A DNA stretch of 57,118 nt from Armatimonadota bacterium (GCA_016223145.1 JACRPN010000008.1:1-57118); one strand, 5' to 3'. Positions 17,250 through 26,486 are shown, counted from the first letter of the stretch. Numbers and translations: made by a program. The notes: generated from the sequence alone by a model not told the origin.

Positions 17250-19156
17250 GCCTCACCTACCTCTTTGCAGCCCTCCAAAAACCTCTCATGCCACAGCGCC
17301 AGGTTGAGCAAATACCAAATCTGCTTGGTGCTCGCCTGCGGGAGCCACCTCTCGACGCGTCCCGCATCGAAGAGGTCGGTCCGCCGGCTGAACGCAAGGA
17401 CCTTTTCCCGGGCGAATCCCCCTAGGCGCTGGTCAAACCACTCGTCGATGGGAATACCAAATCCCTGCTTCTTGCGCTGGATCGTGGCTTCAGGAATCAG
17501 GCCCCGTACCGCCTGTTTGAGCAAAGGTTTGAGCTCGCCTCCCTGGTATTTGGTGTTTGACGGCAGCCCCATTACGAGTTCGACCAGCTTGTGGTCCAGG
17601 AACGGCACCCTGGCTTCGAGGCTGACTGCCATCGTCATCTTGTCCACCCGCATGAGCAGCATTTCAGGCAGGCGCAGGTTGAGGTCCACATAGGTCATCC
17701 AGTTCAAATGTGAGCGCTCGGGAGCGTGCGTCTGGAAGTGCTCCCAGTGCGGCCGAATCACGTCCCAAGAGGTCAAAGGGCCAACCCGTTTCTTCAGACT
17801 GTCCGAGAGGATCAGGTCCTTCTCGGGCTGCGTGAACGCCTCGGCGCCGCTCCAAAACGGCGGCATTCCGGCGACGGCGCGCCGCCACCTTTCTCGCATG
17901 GGGCTGTTCCCCTTTCCGATGAGGTCGAGTGCCGATAGGCCTAGGCGCTTCAGAGGTCCGGGCAGCGTGTCGGCGAGGCCGGCGAGCTTGAGCATGTAAC
18001 GCCACTGGTTGTAGCCGCAGAACAGCTCGTCAGCCCCTTCTCCCACTTGGCACACGATCGTCCCGTCCTCGCGGGCCAGCTTCGCTACGAAGTAGAGGGG
18101 CACGCAGACCGGGTCGGCGATGGGCTCATCCTGGAATTCGACCATCTGGGGCAAGAAGGCGAGCGCGTCCTCACTGTTGAGGAAGACCTCATGATGCTCG
18201 GCGCCCACGAACTTGGCGGCCTCACGCGCATGTTCGTGTTCGTTCTGGTAGCTCGCGTTGTCCCCTTCGAACGCGACGTTATAGGTTTTGACCAGCGCTT
18301 CTCCTTCCCGAAAGAGGGCCGCGTTGGAGGTCGAATCCAGGCCCCCCGAAAGGAAGACGCCGACCGGCACGTCGCTAACCTTGCGCAGCGCGACGGATTC
18401 GCGGAGCCGATCCAGGACCTGCCCGGCTGCGGTGCCCGTTTCCGGGCACTCCGCCGCATGGGTCAGGGCGTCCCAGTAGCGCTCCTCGCGCATCTCGCCG
18501 GACTCGCTGACCCTGAGCCATCGCCCGCACGGGAGCTTTCGCACGCCTTGAAACAGGGTTTCCGGGCCAGGCGTTGCCAGGAAGCTCAAGAAGTGGAAAA
18601 GCGCGGCCTCGTCAAGCTCGCGCGGGTGCCCCGGGTCGGATAGGAGCGCTTTAATCTCCGAGGCAAACGAGAACCTGCCCCCATGAAGCGAGTAATAGAG
18701 GGGCTTGATTCCGAGTCGGTCCCGCGCCAGCCAGAGCTCTCGCTTCACCGAGTCCCAAATGGCCAGCGCGAACATGCCGCGGAATCGGCTCAGGCACTCG
18801 ATGCCCCATTGCTCAAAGGCGCGGAGCACCACCTCAGAGTCCGAGTGGTCGGTCTTCCAGACCGTATGGCCGAGCGCGATCAGCTCTTTCCGGATCTCGG
18901 CGTGGTTGTACACCTCGCCGTTGAACACCAAGCTGAGGGTGTCCTCGGGGTTCTGCATGGGTTGGTTCGCAGCCTCCGACAGGTCAATGATCGCGAGCCG
19001 CCGGTGTCCAAATCCAACCCTAGAGTCGGCGCTGACCCAAAGCCCCCCGCCATCCGGGCCTCGATGGACCATCGTGTCGCGCATCGCGACGAGGAGCCGT
19101 TCATCGACACCACGGCCCGATGCCTTGAACGAGAGGGTACCGACGATGCCACACAT
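17228..19156 (-). CDS. asnB: Asparagine synthase (glutamine-hydrolysing)
   Basis: 642 residues. Cys2, after removal of Met, is the nucleophile of the glutaminase domain (MCGIVGTLS). RPGPDGGGLW-like and RRLAIIDLS blocks follow. The synthetase domain has the ATP pyrophosphatase loop LSGGLDSTSN near residue 268. In polysaccharide loci such enzymes often amidate a sugar carboxyl group (uronamide) rather than make free asparagine. The neighbouring UDP-sugar dehydrogenase, which would make a uronic acid, supports that idea, but it is inference. The start is fixed by the catalytic Cys. A candidate promoter lies directly upstream at 19177-19204. Confidence 0.9.
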   Translation of the reverse strand: MCGIVGTLSFKASGRGVDERLLVAMRDTMVHRGPDGGGLWVSADSRVGFGHRRLAIIDLSEAANQPMQNPEDTLSLVFNGEVYNHAEIRKELIALGHTVWKTDHSDSEVVLRAFEQWGIECLSRFRGMFALAIWDSVKRELWLARDRLGIKPLYYSLHGGRFSFASEIKALLSDPGHPRELDEAALFHFLSFLATPGPETLFQGVRKLPCGRWLRVSESGEMREERYWDALTHAAECPETGTAAGQVLDRLRESVALRKVSDVPVGVFLSGGLDSTSNAALFREGEALVKTYNVAFEGDNASYQNEHEHAREAAKFVGAEHHEVFLNSEDALAFLPQMVEFQDEPIADPVCVPLYFVAKLAREDGTIVCQVGEGADELFCGYNQWRYMLKLAGLADTLPGPLKRLGLSALDLIGKGNSPMRERWRRAVAGMPPFWSGAEAFTQPEKDLILSDSLKKRVGPLTSWDVIRPHWEHFQTHAPERSHLNWMTYVDLNLRLPEMLLMRVDKMTMAVSLEARVPFLDHKLVELVMGLPSNTKYQGGELKPLLKQAVRGLIPEATIQRKKQGFGIPIDEWFDQRLGGFAREKVLAFSRRTDLFDAGRVERWLPQASTKQIWYLLNLALWHERFLEGCKEVGEAWVSTRS

Positions 19157-19176
19157 GGGTTATGAGGAGGGACTCG

Positions 19177-19204
19177 ATATTATGGACGTCCAAACCTCGG
19201 CAAA
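19177..19204 (-). promoter_or_regulatory. Possible promoter of asnB and the genes downstream
   Basis: On the minus strand TTTGCC (19199-19204) and TAATAT (19177-19182) are 16 bases apart, ending 20 bases before the asnB start. The -10 box is good, the -35 box weak. It would allow the polysaccharide genes to be transcribed separately from the UDP-sugar dehydrogenase gene. Confidence 0.3.
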
Positions 19205-19220
19205 CAAACCGGCAGGCGGA

Positions 19221-20531
19221 TCACCGCCCTTCCCCGCTGGGCCAAACGCGGGCAAAGTCCAGCACGCGGCAGGGGTTGCAGTCGGGTGCGCCCCGCTTCA
19301 CAAAGGCTTGATGCCGCACGAGCGTGACGATCATTTCCGATTCCTCAAGGGCACTTTCCAACGTCGCGATCTGAACGTTGGGCAGCTTGGCGAGGCCATC
19401 GGGCAACGATTCTGCAAAGGGCTCGACGACCCGGCACGAGCCTCTGAACTTGCTTGCAACGAGTTGGACGATCTCCAAGGCAGGAGACTCTCTGAAATCG
19501 TCGACGTCGGGCTTGTAGGCAAGGCCGAGAAAGGCGATGGAGCTTGCCTGCAGAGAGTCGGCTGCGGCCATGATCTCTTCTGCCACTTGATGGGGTCTTG
19601 CGCTGTTGATGTCTCTGGCGACTCGGATCAACCGCGCTTTGTCCGGTGCGGCCGCGACCAGGAACCAGGGATCGACCGGGATGCAATGGCCTCCCACGCC
19701 GATTCCGGGCTGGTGGATCTCGACCCTCGGGTGGAGGTTGGCAAGCCTGATGGCTTCGTAGGCGTCTGCGCCAACCGTCTCGGCTATCGCCTTGAACTCG
19801 TTTGCCAGCGCGATGTTGACGTCGCGATAGGTGTTCTCCATTACCTTGACGAGTTCTGCGGTGGTGGCGTCGGTGAGGAGGATTTCTCCCTGCACGAAGG
19901 AGGCATAGAGCTCCCTGGCTCGCTCGGCCGCAGCCAGCGTCGTGCCGCCAATGACCCGCTTGTTCTCCACAAGCTCTTTGAGAATCGAGCCGGGGATCAC
20001 GCGTTCGGGGCAGTGCACCAAGTCGTAGTCTTTCCCATGCTGCAGCCCCGCAACCTGCTCGATGATCGGCGCGATCACGTCGACGCAGGTGCCGGGTGGG
20101 ACGGTGCTTTCGAGAACCACCATGTTTCCGTGCCGGATCACGCGCGCAATAGACTCTGAAGCCGCGCGAACAAAGCTCAAGTCGGCGCCTTCTGCGCCTC
20201 GATCGGGTGTGGGGACCGCGATGATGAAGACATCGGCGCCTTCGGGTGTCGTCGTAGCCCTGAAGTTGCTCCCGCGACGAACGTCCTCGAATTTTGCGTC
20301 AAGGCCCTTTTCGCTCAGGTGGGTTTTGCCGGAGTTGAGAAGATCCACGGTGGTCGGGTTAAGGTCGACCCCGACCACTTCGAACCCAGCGCCCGCGAAC
20401 ATGAGAGAGGTCGGAAGGCCAATGTAGCCAAGACCAAGCACCTGGATTTTGGCTGGACTGACGCCAAGCTGCACAACCCCGAACCCGGGCGTGGCCTCTA
20501 ATTTGCTCCCCAACTCTCCCTTTATCGCCAA
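19221..20531 (-). CDS. wecC: UDP-sugar 6-dehydrogenase, UDP-ManNAc dehydrogenase (WecC) type
   Basis: 436 residues with a TTG start preceded by a strong GGAGGAGG site. It oxidises the C6 alcohol of a UDP-sugar to a carboxylate using two NAD+. Motifs: the NAD loop LGLGYIGLPTSL near residue 32, a substrate-binding KVMENTYRDVNIALANE helix near residue 210, and the catalytic cysteine in GGHCIPVDPWF near residue 264. The HCIPVDPWF variant is the one I associate with WecC rather than Ugd. No partner epimerase (WecB) is in the window, so the substrate could be UDP-ManNAc made elsewhere or UDP-GlcNAc. It is the first gene of the minus-strand polysaccharide group. Confidence 0.85.
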   Translation of the reverse strand: MAIKGELGSKLEATPGFGVVQLGVSPAKIQVLGLGYIGLPTSLMFAGAGFEVVGVDLNPTTVDLLNSGKTHLSEKGLDAKFEDVRRGSNFRATTTPEGADVFIIAVPTPDRGAEGADLSFVRAASESIARVIRHGNMVVLESTVPPGTCVDVIAPIIEQVAGLQHGKDYDLVHCPERVIPGSILKELVENKRVIGGTTLAAAERARELYASFVQGEILLTDATTAELVKVMENTYRDVNIALANEFKAIAETVGADAYEAIRLANLHPRVEIHQPGIGVGGHCIPVDPWFLVAAAPDKARLIRVARDINSARPHQVAEEIMAAADSLQASSIAFLGLAYKPDVDDFRESPALEIVQLVASKFRGSCRVVEPFAESLPDGLAKLPNVQIATLESALEESEMIVTLVRHQAFVKRGAPDCNPCRVLDFARVWPSGEGR

Positions 20532-21001
20532 CTCAGTCCTCCTCCATGCTTGCGATCACCCATCAGACCCACGGCGGTCCGTCAAGAAAGGGTGCGGATT
20601 GAGCACCACAAAAGTTCGTCGTGTCGACGGGGCCCCAAAACATCGGCAGGCACACAACCGTCGCCACAACCATGCCACTCGATCCGTCTGGCGGATAGTA
20701 CCTTGCAAAGACGTGCATGGCTTCGTGCGGGATGGGAGTGCAGAGTCGCCGGACCTGGATGCTCTGGCCGGCGCATTGTGCCAATGAGGTCAGGCAAACC
20801 CACCAGGATTCGAATCTACGAACAATTGTATGGATTCTTTGCCCTCAGATTGCCAACTTCGGGGCTCTTTCTGCACCAAATTTGTGTGAAATCCCGGAAT
20901 GGCGGAAACCGGGCCAACCGGTGATCGCCGGTGCGATGCCGCCGGCCATGGCTGGATCTACACACCTTTCCTCACGATTCCATCATGAATCGAGGTGCAA
21001 T

Positions 21002-21019
21002 GAATTTTCAGAATTTTCA
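21002..21019. promoter_or_regulatory. Tandem GAATTTTCA repeats upstream of the hdr operon
   Basis: Two perfect, directly adjacent 9-base copies (21002-21010 and 21011-21019), located 26 bases before a TTGACA box. Their position and AT-rich setting suit an activator or UP-element site for the hdr/hydrogenase operon. No regulator gene is adjacent. Confidence 0.35.
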
Positions 21020-21045
21020 AGTAAGTTCTAAATATTCTGATGGAT

Positions 21046-21075
21046 TTGACAAGATGACATCTGCCTGGGTAGCTT
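21046..21075 (+). promoter_or_regulatory. Possible promoter of the hdr/hydrogenase operon
   Basis: A perfect TTGACA at 21046-21051, 18 bases, then TAGCTT at 21070-21075. The -10 box is poor. It lies about 110 bases before the first start codon, leaving an untranslated leader in which I see no riboswitch. Confidence 0.3.
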
Positions 21076-21183
21076 CTCTTTGCTAGCGTCGTCCGGGCGC
21101 CACAACAGGCCCAACTGGCGGCAGTTCACCGACCAAGGCCGAACCCTATCCTCGGCGCCCGTGAGAAGACGCGGAGTGGAGCC

Positions 21184-21789
21184 ATGCCAACAGCTTCAAC
21201 CGATGAAGGGCACATTGCGTCGTCTGAGTCGGATCTTTCGTTTGTATCGAAGATCGAAAATGAGGAGGGGAGCGCGCTGCGCGCGTGCCTCCAATGCGGA
21301 GCCTGCAGCAGCGTCTGCCCCGTCAGCGGCTTCATGGACTACACGCCACGGCAGATTGTAGGGATGGCCAGAAGCGGACTCTCCGAGCGCCTGCTCAAGA
21401 GCAAGGCCATCTGGTATTGCGCTTCGTGCTACGCCTGCACCGAGGTCTGCCCCAAAAAGATCCCGATCACGGAGATCATCCACGCCCTAAGGCGAGAGAC
21501 GATCGCCCGCAAGACCTATCCCAAGCGCTTCGCCCCACCCCTCCTGACGCGCAGCTTTCATGGTGTGACGGCGTCGAGGGGCAGGTCCAACGATGGGCTC
21601 GTCATGCTGCACACCTATTTGCGCGAGAAACCCCTGAAGCACCTTGGAATGATCCGCATCGCTGGAAAGCTGTGGCTCAAGGGGCGTTTGGAGCTTCTGC
21701 CCGACGCGGTGAAGAACAGAGCGGATTTCTCGAGGCTCGTCAATGGAAGCACGGAACGGGTTGATGGCGCCAAGGAGGTTGGCTCGTGA
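21184..21789 (+). CDS. hdrC: HdrC-like ferredoxin subunit
   Basis: 201 residues. Two [4Fe-4S] binding motifs, Cys35-38-41-45 (CLQCGACSSVCP) and Cys79-82-85-89 (CASCYACTEVCP), match the HdrC subunit of heterodisulfide reductase. HdrC passes electrons from HdrA to the HdrB catalytic subunit. There is no membrane anchor, so this is the soluble type. GGAG stands upstream of the ATG. It opens a long operon and overlaps hdrB by GTGA. The C-terminal tail of about 80 residues after the second cluster is not recognisable. Heterodisulfide itself is a methanogen coenzyme, so the true acceptor in this bacterium is unknown. Confidence 0.85.
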   Translation: MPTASTDEGHIASSESDLSFVSKIENEEGSALRACLQCGACSSVCPVSGFMDYTPRQIVGMARSGLSERLLKSKAIWYCASCYACTEVCPKKIPITEIIHALRRETIARKTYPKRFAPPLLTRSFHGVTASRGRSNDGLVMLHTYLREKPLKHLGMIRIAGKLWLKGRLELLPDAVKNRADFSRLVNGSTERVDGAKEVGS

Positions 21790-22697
21790 GGCTTCTCAAT
21801 TTCCCAGGATGCTGCTGCACGATGAAGGGCTCGGGCAAGGCCTACGCCGAGTCGCTCCAATCGGTGCTGAAGGCCTTCGACGTCGAGATGGAGGCGCTGG
21901 AGGATTGGAACTGCTGCGGGGCGACCATTTGCTCATCCGTAGACCTTGAAGCCTCGCTTACGATGCCGCTCAGGAACCTGGCGCTTGCGGAACAGCAATC
22001 CGGAGCCGGCGCCGCAAGGGTCGAAATGATGGCGCCCTGCAGCGCCTGTTTCATGGTGTTGAACCAGGCCGGCGACGAGGTGGCAAAGCGGACCCCAAGA
22101 GGAATCTCCGCGCTCAAGACCCTCGAATCGAACGCTTTGACCTACGCCGGAAACGTCAAAGTCCGACATCCCCTTGACCTTCTCGCCAACGACATTGGCG
22201 CGAGGGAGATCGCCGCCAAAGTAGTCCGTCCCCTCCACGGACTCAAGGCGGCGTGCTATTACGGGTGCCTTCTGGTTCGCCCCACGGCGCCCTTCGACGA
22301 CGCGAACCGGCCGACCTCGATGGATCGAGTGGTCCGCGCCTTGGGCGCGGAGACGGTGGATTGGGACGCCAACACACGGTGTTGCGGCGGATCCTTGATG
22401 GCCACGGCCGAAGAGGTTGGGTTAGCGCTTTCTGGCGAGGTTTTTGCCAGTGCGGTCCAGGCCGGCACCGACGTCATCGTCACCGCTTGCCCAATCTGCG
22501 AATACAACCTCGAATGCTCTCAACGAAAGCTCAGGGAATCTCGCCCGGGACTCAAGGAGATGCCCGCCGTGTACTTCTCGCAGCTCATTGGGGTTGCCCT
22601 CGGCATTCCCGGCGCGGAGCTGGGGCTGAGAAGGCTGCTCATACCCCTTGAACCTGCCCTTGAAAGTGCGGCCCTGAAGGAGCACGCCCATGTCTGA
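21786..22697 (+). CDS. hdrB: HdrB-like catalytic subunit with two CCG domains
   Basis: 303 residues with a GTG start coupled to hdrC. It has two cysteine-rich CCG modules. The first uses FPGCCC, NCCGATIC and APCSACF (about residues 7, 45 and 83). The second uses YYGCLL, RCCGGSL and ACPICEYNLE (about 156, 199 and 238). In methanogen HdrB these bind two non-cubane [4Fe-4S] clusters that split the CoM-S-S-CoB disulfide. Here both sets look complete, so a disulfide-type or other two-electron reduction is likely. The second module ends in C-x-x-C. It lies directly between hdrC and hdrA1, as in HdrABC complexes. Confidence 0.85.
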   Translation: MRLLNFPGCCCTMKGSGKAYAESLQSVLKAFDVEMEALEDWNCCGATICSSVDLEASLTMPLRNLALAEQQSGAGAARVEMMAPCSACFMVLNQAGDEVAKRTPRGISALKTLESNALTYAGNVKVRHPLDLLANDIGAREIAAKVVRPLHGLKAACYYGCLLVRPTAPFDDANRPTSMDRVVRALGAETVDWDANTRCCGGSLMATAEEVGLALSGEVFASAVQAGTDVIVTACPICEYNLECSQRKLRESRPGLKEMPAVYFSQLIGVALGIPGAELGLRRLLIPLEPALESAALKEHAHV

Positions 22698-25600
22698 ATC
22701 CCTCGTTCCCGGCGCGCCGAAGATTGGCGTATACGTCTGCCATTGCGGGATCAACATCGCCGCAAAAGTGCGGATTTCCGAGGTTGTGGAGCACGCCAGA
22801 GGGCTGCCGTTCGTGGCGGTGGCGCGCGAGTACAAATTCATGTGCTCCGACCCCGGCCAAGACCTGATCCAGCAGGACCTGAGAGACGGGCTCGTCGACC
22901 GCGTGGTGGTGGCTTCCTGTTCGCCGCTGATGCACGAGGCGACCTTCCGCCGGACGCTTTCGGAGGTGGGGAACAACCCCTACCTTTACCAGATGGCAAA
23001 CATCCGGGAGCACGTGAGCTGGGTGACCCACGACATGGGCGACGCCACCGAAAAGGCCAAGGGCCAGGTCGCTGCCGCCGTGCGCCGGGTGGCGCTTCAC
23101 GAGCCGCTCGAAAGGCGCAGCGTTCGCGTTCTGCCGGATGCGATGGTGGTGGGCGCGGGCATTGCCGGCATCCAGGCCGCCCTCACGCTTGCCGACTCCG
23201 GGAAGAAGGTGTATCTGGTCGAGCGCCAACCCTCCATCGGAGGGCACATGGCGCGCTTCGACAAGACCTTCCCCACACTCGACTGCGCGGCATGCATCCT
23301 TACCCCCAAGATGACCCAGGTGCGCTCGAACCCGAACATCGAGTTGCTGACCTATTCGGAGGTCGAGTCGGTCGAGGGGTACGTCGGCAACTTCAAGGTT
23401 CGCGTCCGAAGCAGGGCCAGGTTCGTGGACCCGGACAAGTGCACCGGATGCGCACAATGTACGACGGTGTGCCCCGTGGACTTGCCTTCCGAGTTCGACG
23501 AAGGGTTGTCCACGCGCAAGGCCATCTATCGCCAGTTTCCGCAAGCGGTACCCAACGTCTACACGATCGATCGCAAGGGCACGCCGCCCTGCCAAGCGGG
23601 GTGCCCAATCCATCAGAACGCCCAGGGCTACGTGAAGCTGATCGCGCAGGGCAAGTTTGGCCAGGCGCTGGACGTCATTCTGCGGGACAACCCGCTTCCG
23701 GCGATTTGCGGTCGCGTCTGTACGCACCCGTGCATGTCCAATTGTTCGCGCACGAAGACCGACGAAGCGCTCAACATTCCGGCGCTCAAGCGGTTCGTAT
23801 CGGATCAATTCTCCGACTACAAGCTTCCAAGACCCGAATTCGATCGTTCCGAAAGGGTCGCGATCGTGGGTTCGGGGCCGGCGGGCCTTATGGCGGCTTA
23901 CTTGCTCAGGCAGAAGGGGTTTCAAGTCGTGGTGTTCGAGGCCGCGAGCGTCCCGGGAGGCATGTTGTCCCTCGGCATCCCGGAGTTTCGGCTTCCCAGA
24001 GAGATTCTCTTCTCCGACATTGAGCGCCTCAAGCAGACCGGAATCGAGATCCGGCTCAACACGCCTGTTGGCAAGGAGATCACGCTCGACTCGCTCCGCA
24101 AGGACTACTCGGCAGTGTTTGTCGCCATTGGAGCGCATCGCGAGCGGACGATGGGGATTGTCGGTGAGGAGCTGCCAGGAGTCTGGCGGGGCGTGGAGTT
24201 CCTGAAAAGGGTGAACCTCGAGGGCCCATGCGAGATTGGACGGCACGTAGTGGTCGTGGGAGGCGGCAACTCCGCGCTCGATGCCGCCAGAACGGCAAGG
24301 CGCTGTGGAGCCGAGCGCGTCCAGATCCTCTATCGGCGAACCCGCCATGAGATGCCAGCCGATCCCAAGGAAGTGGAAGAGGCTCTTGATGAGGGAATCA
24401 CCCTTATGGAGCTTGCGGCGCCGGTGGAGATTCTCGGCCAACCGGAACCCGGCGTCCAAGGTCTGAGGTGCGTGCGGATGAGGCTCGGCGCGCCCGACGC
24501 CTCCGGCAGGGCTGCGCCCGAAGCCATCCCTGGTTCAGAGTTCGAGATCGACTGCGACGCGGTGATCGTCACAGTCGGACAAACTCCCGACCTCGAATCG
24601 CTCGGCGAATCTGCCGGATGGGAACAAACGAGCTTCAAAACCCTCAAGGCCGATCGGCTCACGCTTCAGACTGGGATGGACGGCGTTTTCGCCGGTGGCG
24701 ACTGCGTCACCGGGCCCGACGTTGTCGTCAACGCCCTTTACGCGGGCAAGAAAGCCGCGATTTCCATCGAAAGGTTCATCAACGGGGAAGACCTTACCGT
24801 TGGGAGAGAAGCCGAAGAGCCGTTCGTGCCGACCTGGACCGTCGACACGTCTTATACGGCTTACGCTCCCCAGATTCCAGTCCCGCTGACGGGGCTGGGT
24901 CACCGCCGTTCCTTCGCAGAAGTGCGCACGGGCTACACGCGCGACATGGCCGTTGCCGAAGCCAAGAGGTGCCTGGACTGCGGCGTCTGTTGCGATTGCC
25001 GGCTATGCGCCTCGGTGTGCGAGCCCAAGGCGATCAACTACTCGCAGCAAGACGAGGTCCAGGAGGTTGAAGTCGGAGCGATCGTGCTCGCGACGGGCTT
25101 CAAGGTCTTCGACGCGAAGCGGATTTCCCGGTACGGCTACGGAAGGCACGACAACGTCTTCACGGCCCTTGAGGTCGAGCGCATGGTAAATGCCTCTGGC
25201 CCGACGGGCGGCGAACTGCGCATGCGCAACGGCGAGAAGCCGAAGTCTGTGGCGATCATCCACTGCGTCGGCAGCCGGGACGAGAACACGAACCGCTACT
25301 GCTCCAGGGTTTGCTGTATGTACTCGCTGAAACTCGCCCATCTTGCCAGGGAAAGGGCGGAGGCCGAGGTCTTCAACTTCTACATCGATATCCGTACGCC
25401 CGGCAAGGGGTACGAGGAGTTTTACGACAAGGTGCAGTCCGAAGGTGTGCACTTCATTCGCGGCCGGGTCGGCGAGATCAAGGAGCGGGAAGTCGAGGGT
25501 CGGAACCAGTTGGTGGTGAGGGCAGAAGACACGCTGCTAGGCAAGATCCGCGAGATTCCGGTGGATATGGTGATCCTCGCCGTCGGCTTTGAGCCGCAGA

Positions 25601-26055
25601 CCGACACTGAGGACGTTCGGCGCACATTCAACGTCAACTGCAGCAAGGAAGGGTGGTTCCTGGAGAGGCACGTCAAGCTCGGGCCGGTGTCCACCTTCAC
25701 CGACGGCATCTTTCTCGCAGGCGCTTGCCAGGGTCCGAAAGACATCCCCGACAGCGTCGCCCAGGCGGGCGCCGCGGCCGCAGAAGCCATGGCGCTTCTG
25801 GACCGGGGATCGGTCGAAACGGAGCCGTTTGTGACCTGGATCGACGACGCGCTCTGCAAAGGGTGCAAGACCTGCATCGACGTCTGCCCCTTCACTGCGA
25901 TCTATTACGACGGTGCCAAGGAGGTCGCCGTCGTCAACGAAGCTCTTTGCCGGGGATGCGGGCTCTGCGCCATCGAATGCCCGGCGCACATTCCGCAGCC
26001 GAGGCACTACCAAGACCGGCAGATCCTTGCCGAAGTAGCGGGGGCGCTCTCATGA
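22690..26055 (+). CDS. hdrA: HdrA1: HdrA with inserted GltD/NfnB-like NAD(P)H module
   Basis: 1121 residues, almost double canonical HdrA (about 650). Order: N-terminal domain with CHCG (17-20); FAD motif GAGIAG near 154; cysteine loop DCAACILTPKM near 198; ferredoxin motif CTGCAQCTTVCP near 250. Then comes an inserted GltD-like unit, about 299-740: a CQAGCP...CGRVCTHPCMSNC iron-sulfur part, FAD motif VGSGPAG near 392, and pyridine-nucleotide motif GGGNSALDAARTA near 522 followed by YRRTRHEMPA. A further Cys cluster is near 760. The second half of the HdrA flavin domain follows, and two C-terminal ferredoxin motifs lie near 1055 and 1086. HdrA carries the bifurcating FAD; the insert suggests NAD(P)H as an extra electron partner. 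AAGGAG precedes the ATG. Confidence 0.88.
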   Translation: MSESLVPGAPKIGVYVCHCGINIAAKVRISEVVEHARGLPFVAVAREYKFMCSDPGQDLIQQDLRDGLVDRVVVASCSPLMHEATFRRTLSEVGNNPYLYQMANIREHVSWVTHDMGDATEKAKGQVAAAVRRVALHEPLERRSVRVLPDAMVVGAGIAGIQAALTLADSGKKVYLVERQPSIGGHMARFDKTFPTLDCAACILTPKMTQVRSNPNIELLTYSEVESVEGYVGNFKVRVRSRARFVDPDKCTGCAQCTTVCPVDLPSEFDEGLSTRKAIYRQFPQAVPNVYTIDRKGTPPCQAGCPIHQNAQGYVKLIAQGKFGQALDVILRDNPLPAICGRVCTHPCMSNCSRTKTDEALNIPALKRFVSDQFSDYKLPRPEFDRSERVAIVGSGPAGLMAAYLLRQKGFQVVVFEAASVPGGMLSLGIPEFRLPREILFSDIERLKQTGIEIRLNTPVGKEITLDSLRKDYSAVFVAIGAHRERTMGIVGEELPGVWRGVEFLKRVNLEGPCEIGRHVVVVGGGNSALDAARTARRCGAERVQILYRRTRHEMPADPKEVEEALDEGITLMELAAPVEILGQPEPGVQGLRCVRMRLGAPDASGRAAPEAIPGSEFEIDCDAVIVTVGQTPDLESLGESAGWEQTSFKTLKADRLTLQTGMDGVFAGGDCVTGPDVVVNALYAGKKAAISIERFINGEDLTVGREAEEPFVPTWTVDTSYTAYAPQIPVPLTGLGHRRSFAEVRTGYTRDMAVAEAKRCLDCGVCCDCRLCASVCEPKAINYSQQDEVQEVEVGAIVLATGFKVFDAKRISRYGYGRHDNVFTALEVERMVNASGPTGGELRMRNGEKPKSVAIIHCVGSRDENTNRYCSRVCCMYSLKLAHLARERAEAEVFNFYIDIRTPGKGYEEFYDKVQSEGVHFIRGRVGEIKEREVEGRNQLVVRAEDTLLGKIREIPVDMVILAVGFEPQTDTEDVRRTFNVNCSKEGWFLERHVKLGPVSTFTDGIFLAGACQGPKDIPDSVAQAGAAAAEAMALLDRGSVETEPFVTWIDDALCKGCKTCIDVCPFTAIYYDGAKEVAVVNEALCRGCGLCAIECPAHIPQPRHYQDRQILAEVAGALS

Positions 26056-26486
26056 TGACCGAACCTCTTGTCGCCGAACGTGAGCCAGCTGCGTTTGTGC
26101 CGAGAATCCTGGCGTTCTCATGCACCTGGTGCTCCTATCAAGCGGCGGACCTTGCCGGGACTTCCCGCAGGGAGTATTCGCCCCATGTGCGGATCGTGCG
26201 CGTGCCGTGCTCCGGGCGGGTGGACTCCAGCTTCGTGCTGAAGGCGCTTGCCAATGGCGCGGACGGCGTGCTGATCACGGGCTGCCATCCGGGCGATTGC
26301 CACTACGTCCGCGGCAACATCTTCGCCGAAAAGCGCTTTGAGAGGCTGGCGAAGCTGGTGCTTGCCCTGGGTCTCGAACCCGAACGGGTCCGCCTGGAGT
26401 GGATCTCCGCTGCGGAGGGCGACCGGCTCGCGAAGACCGCCAATGAGTTTGCTGAGACCATTCGACGCTTAGGACCGCTGAAATGA
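26052..26486 (+). CDS. mvhD: MvhD1-like [2Fe-2S] electron-transfer subunit
   Basis: 144 residues from the ATG at 26052, which overlaps the hdrA1 stop as ATGA. The frame is open much further upstream, but that part is inside hdrA1. Cysteines sit in CTWCSYQAAD, PCSGR, and GCHPGDCHY, the pattern of MvhD/FlpD proteins, which bind a [2Fe-2S] cluster and link the hydrogenase (or another electron-input module) to HdrA. A second, related copy is at 32022-32525, so each Hdr half of the operon has its own MvhD. The nearest HdrA is hdrA1. Confidence 0.88.
   Translation: MMTEPLVAEREPAAFVPRILAFSCTWCSYQAADLAGTSRREYSPHVRIVRVPCSGRVDSSFVLKALANGADGVLITGCHPGDCHYVRGNIFAEKRFERLAKLVLALGLEPERVRLEWISAAEGDRLAKTANEFAETIRRLGPLK

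Larger units (their letters stand above)
20532..21183. other. 652-base divergent intergenic region
   Basis: This region separates the start of the wecC-like gene from the start of the hdr operon, so it must hold two divergent promoters. Minus-strand reading at 20563-20784 contains an HEAMH stretch but no wider domain, and I do not call it a gene. A short GATTCGAATC piece at 20810 looks like a T-loop but does not fold as a tRNA arm. The stretch from 20990 to 21060 is distinctly AT-richer than its surroundings and contains the repeat and promoter features listed separately. Confidence 0.5.

Noticed and set aside
18705-20159. 484-residue plus-strand frame across asnB and wecC
   Set aside because: It is antisense to two enzymes with intact catalytic motifs and has no domain of its own.
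20563-20784. 73-residue minus-strand frame with an HEAMH stretch
   Set aside because: HExxH-like words occur by chance; no further metalloprotease features and no ribosome site.
20795-20830. tRNA T-loop-like GATTCGAATC sequence
   Set aside because: The flanking bases do not form a T-stem on either strand and no acceptor or anticodon arm fits.
22639-24459. 606-residue minus-strand frame
   Set aside because: Antisense to hdrA1, whose FAD and iron-sulfur motifs are unambiguous.
25653-26051. N-terminal extension of mvhD1 inside hdrA1
   Set aside because: The extension is out of frame with real HdrA1 coding and has no homology-like features; the ATG at 26052 with ATGA overlap is the natural start.
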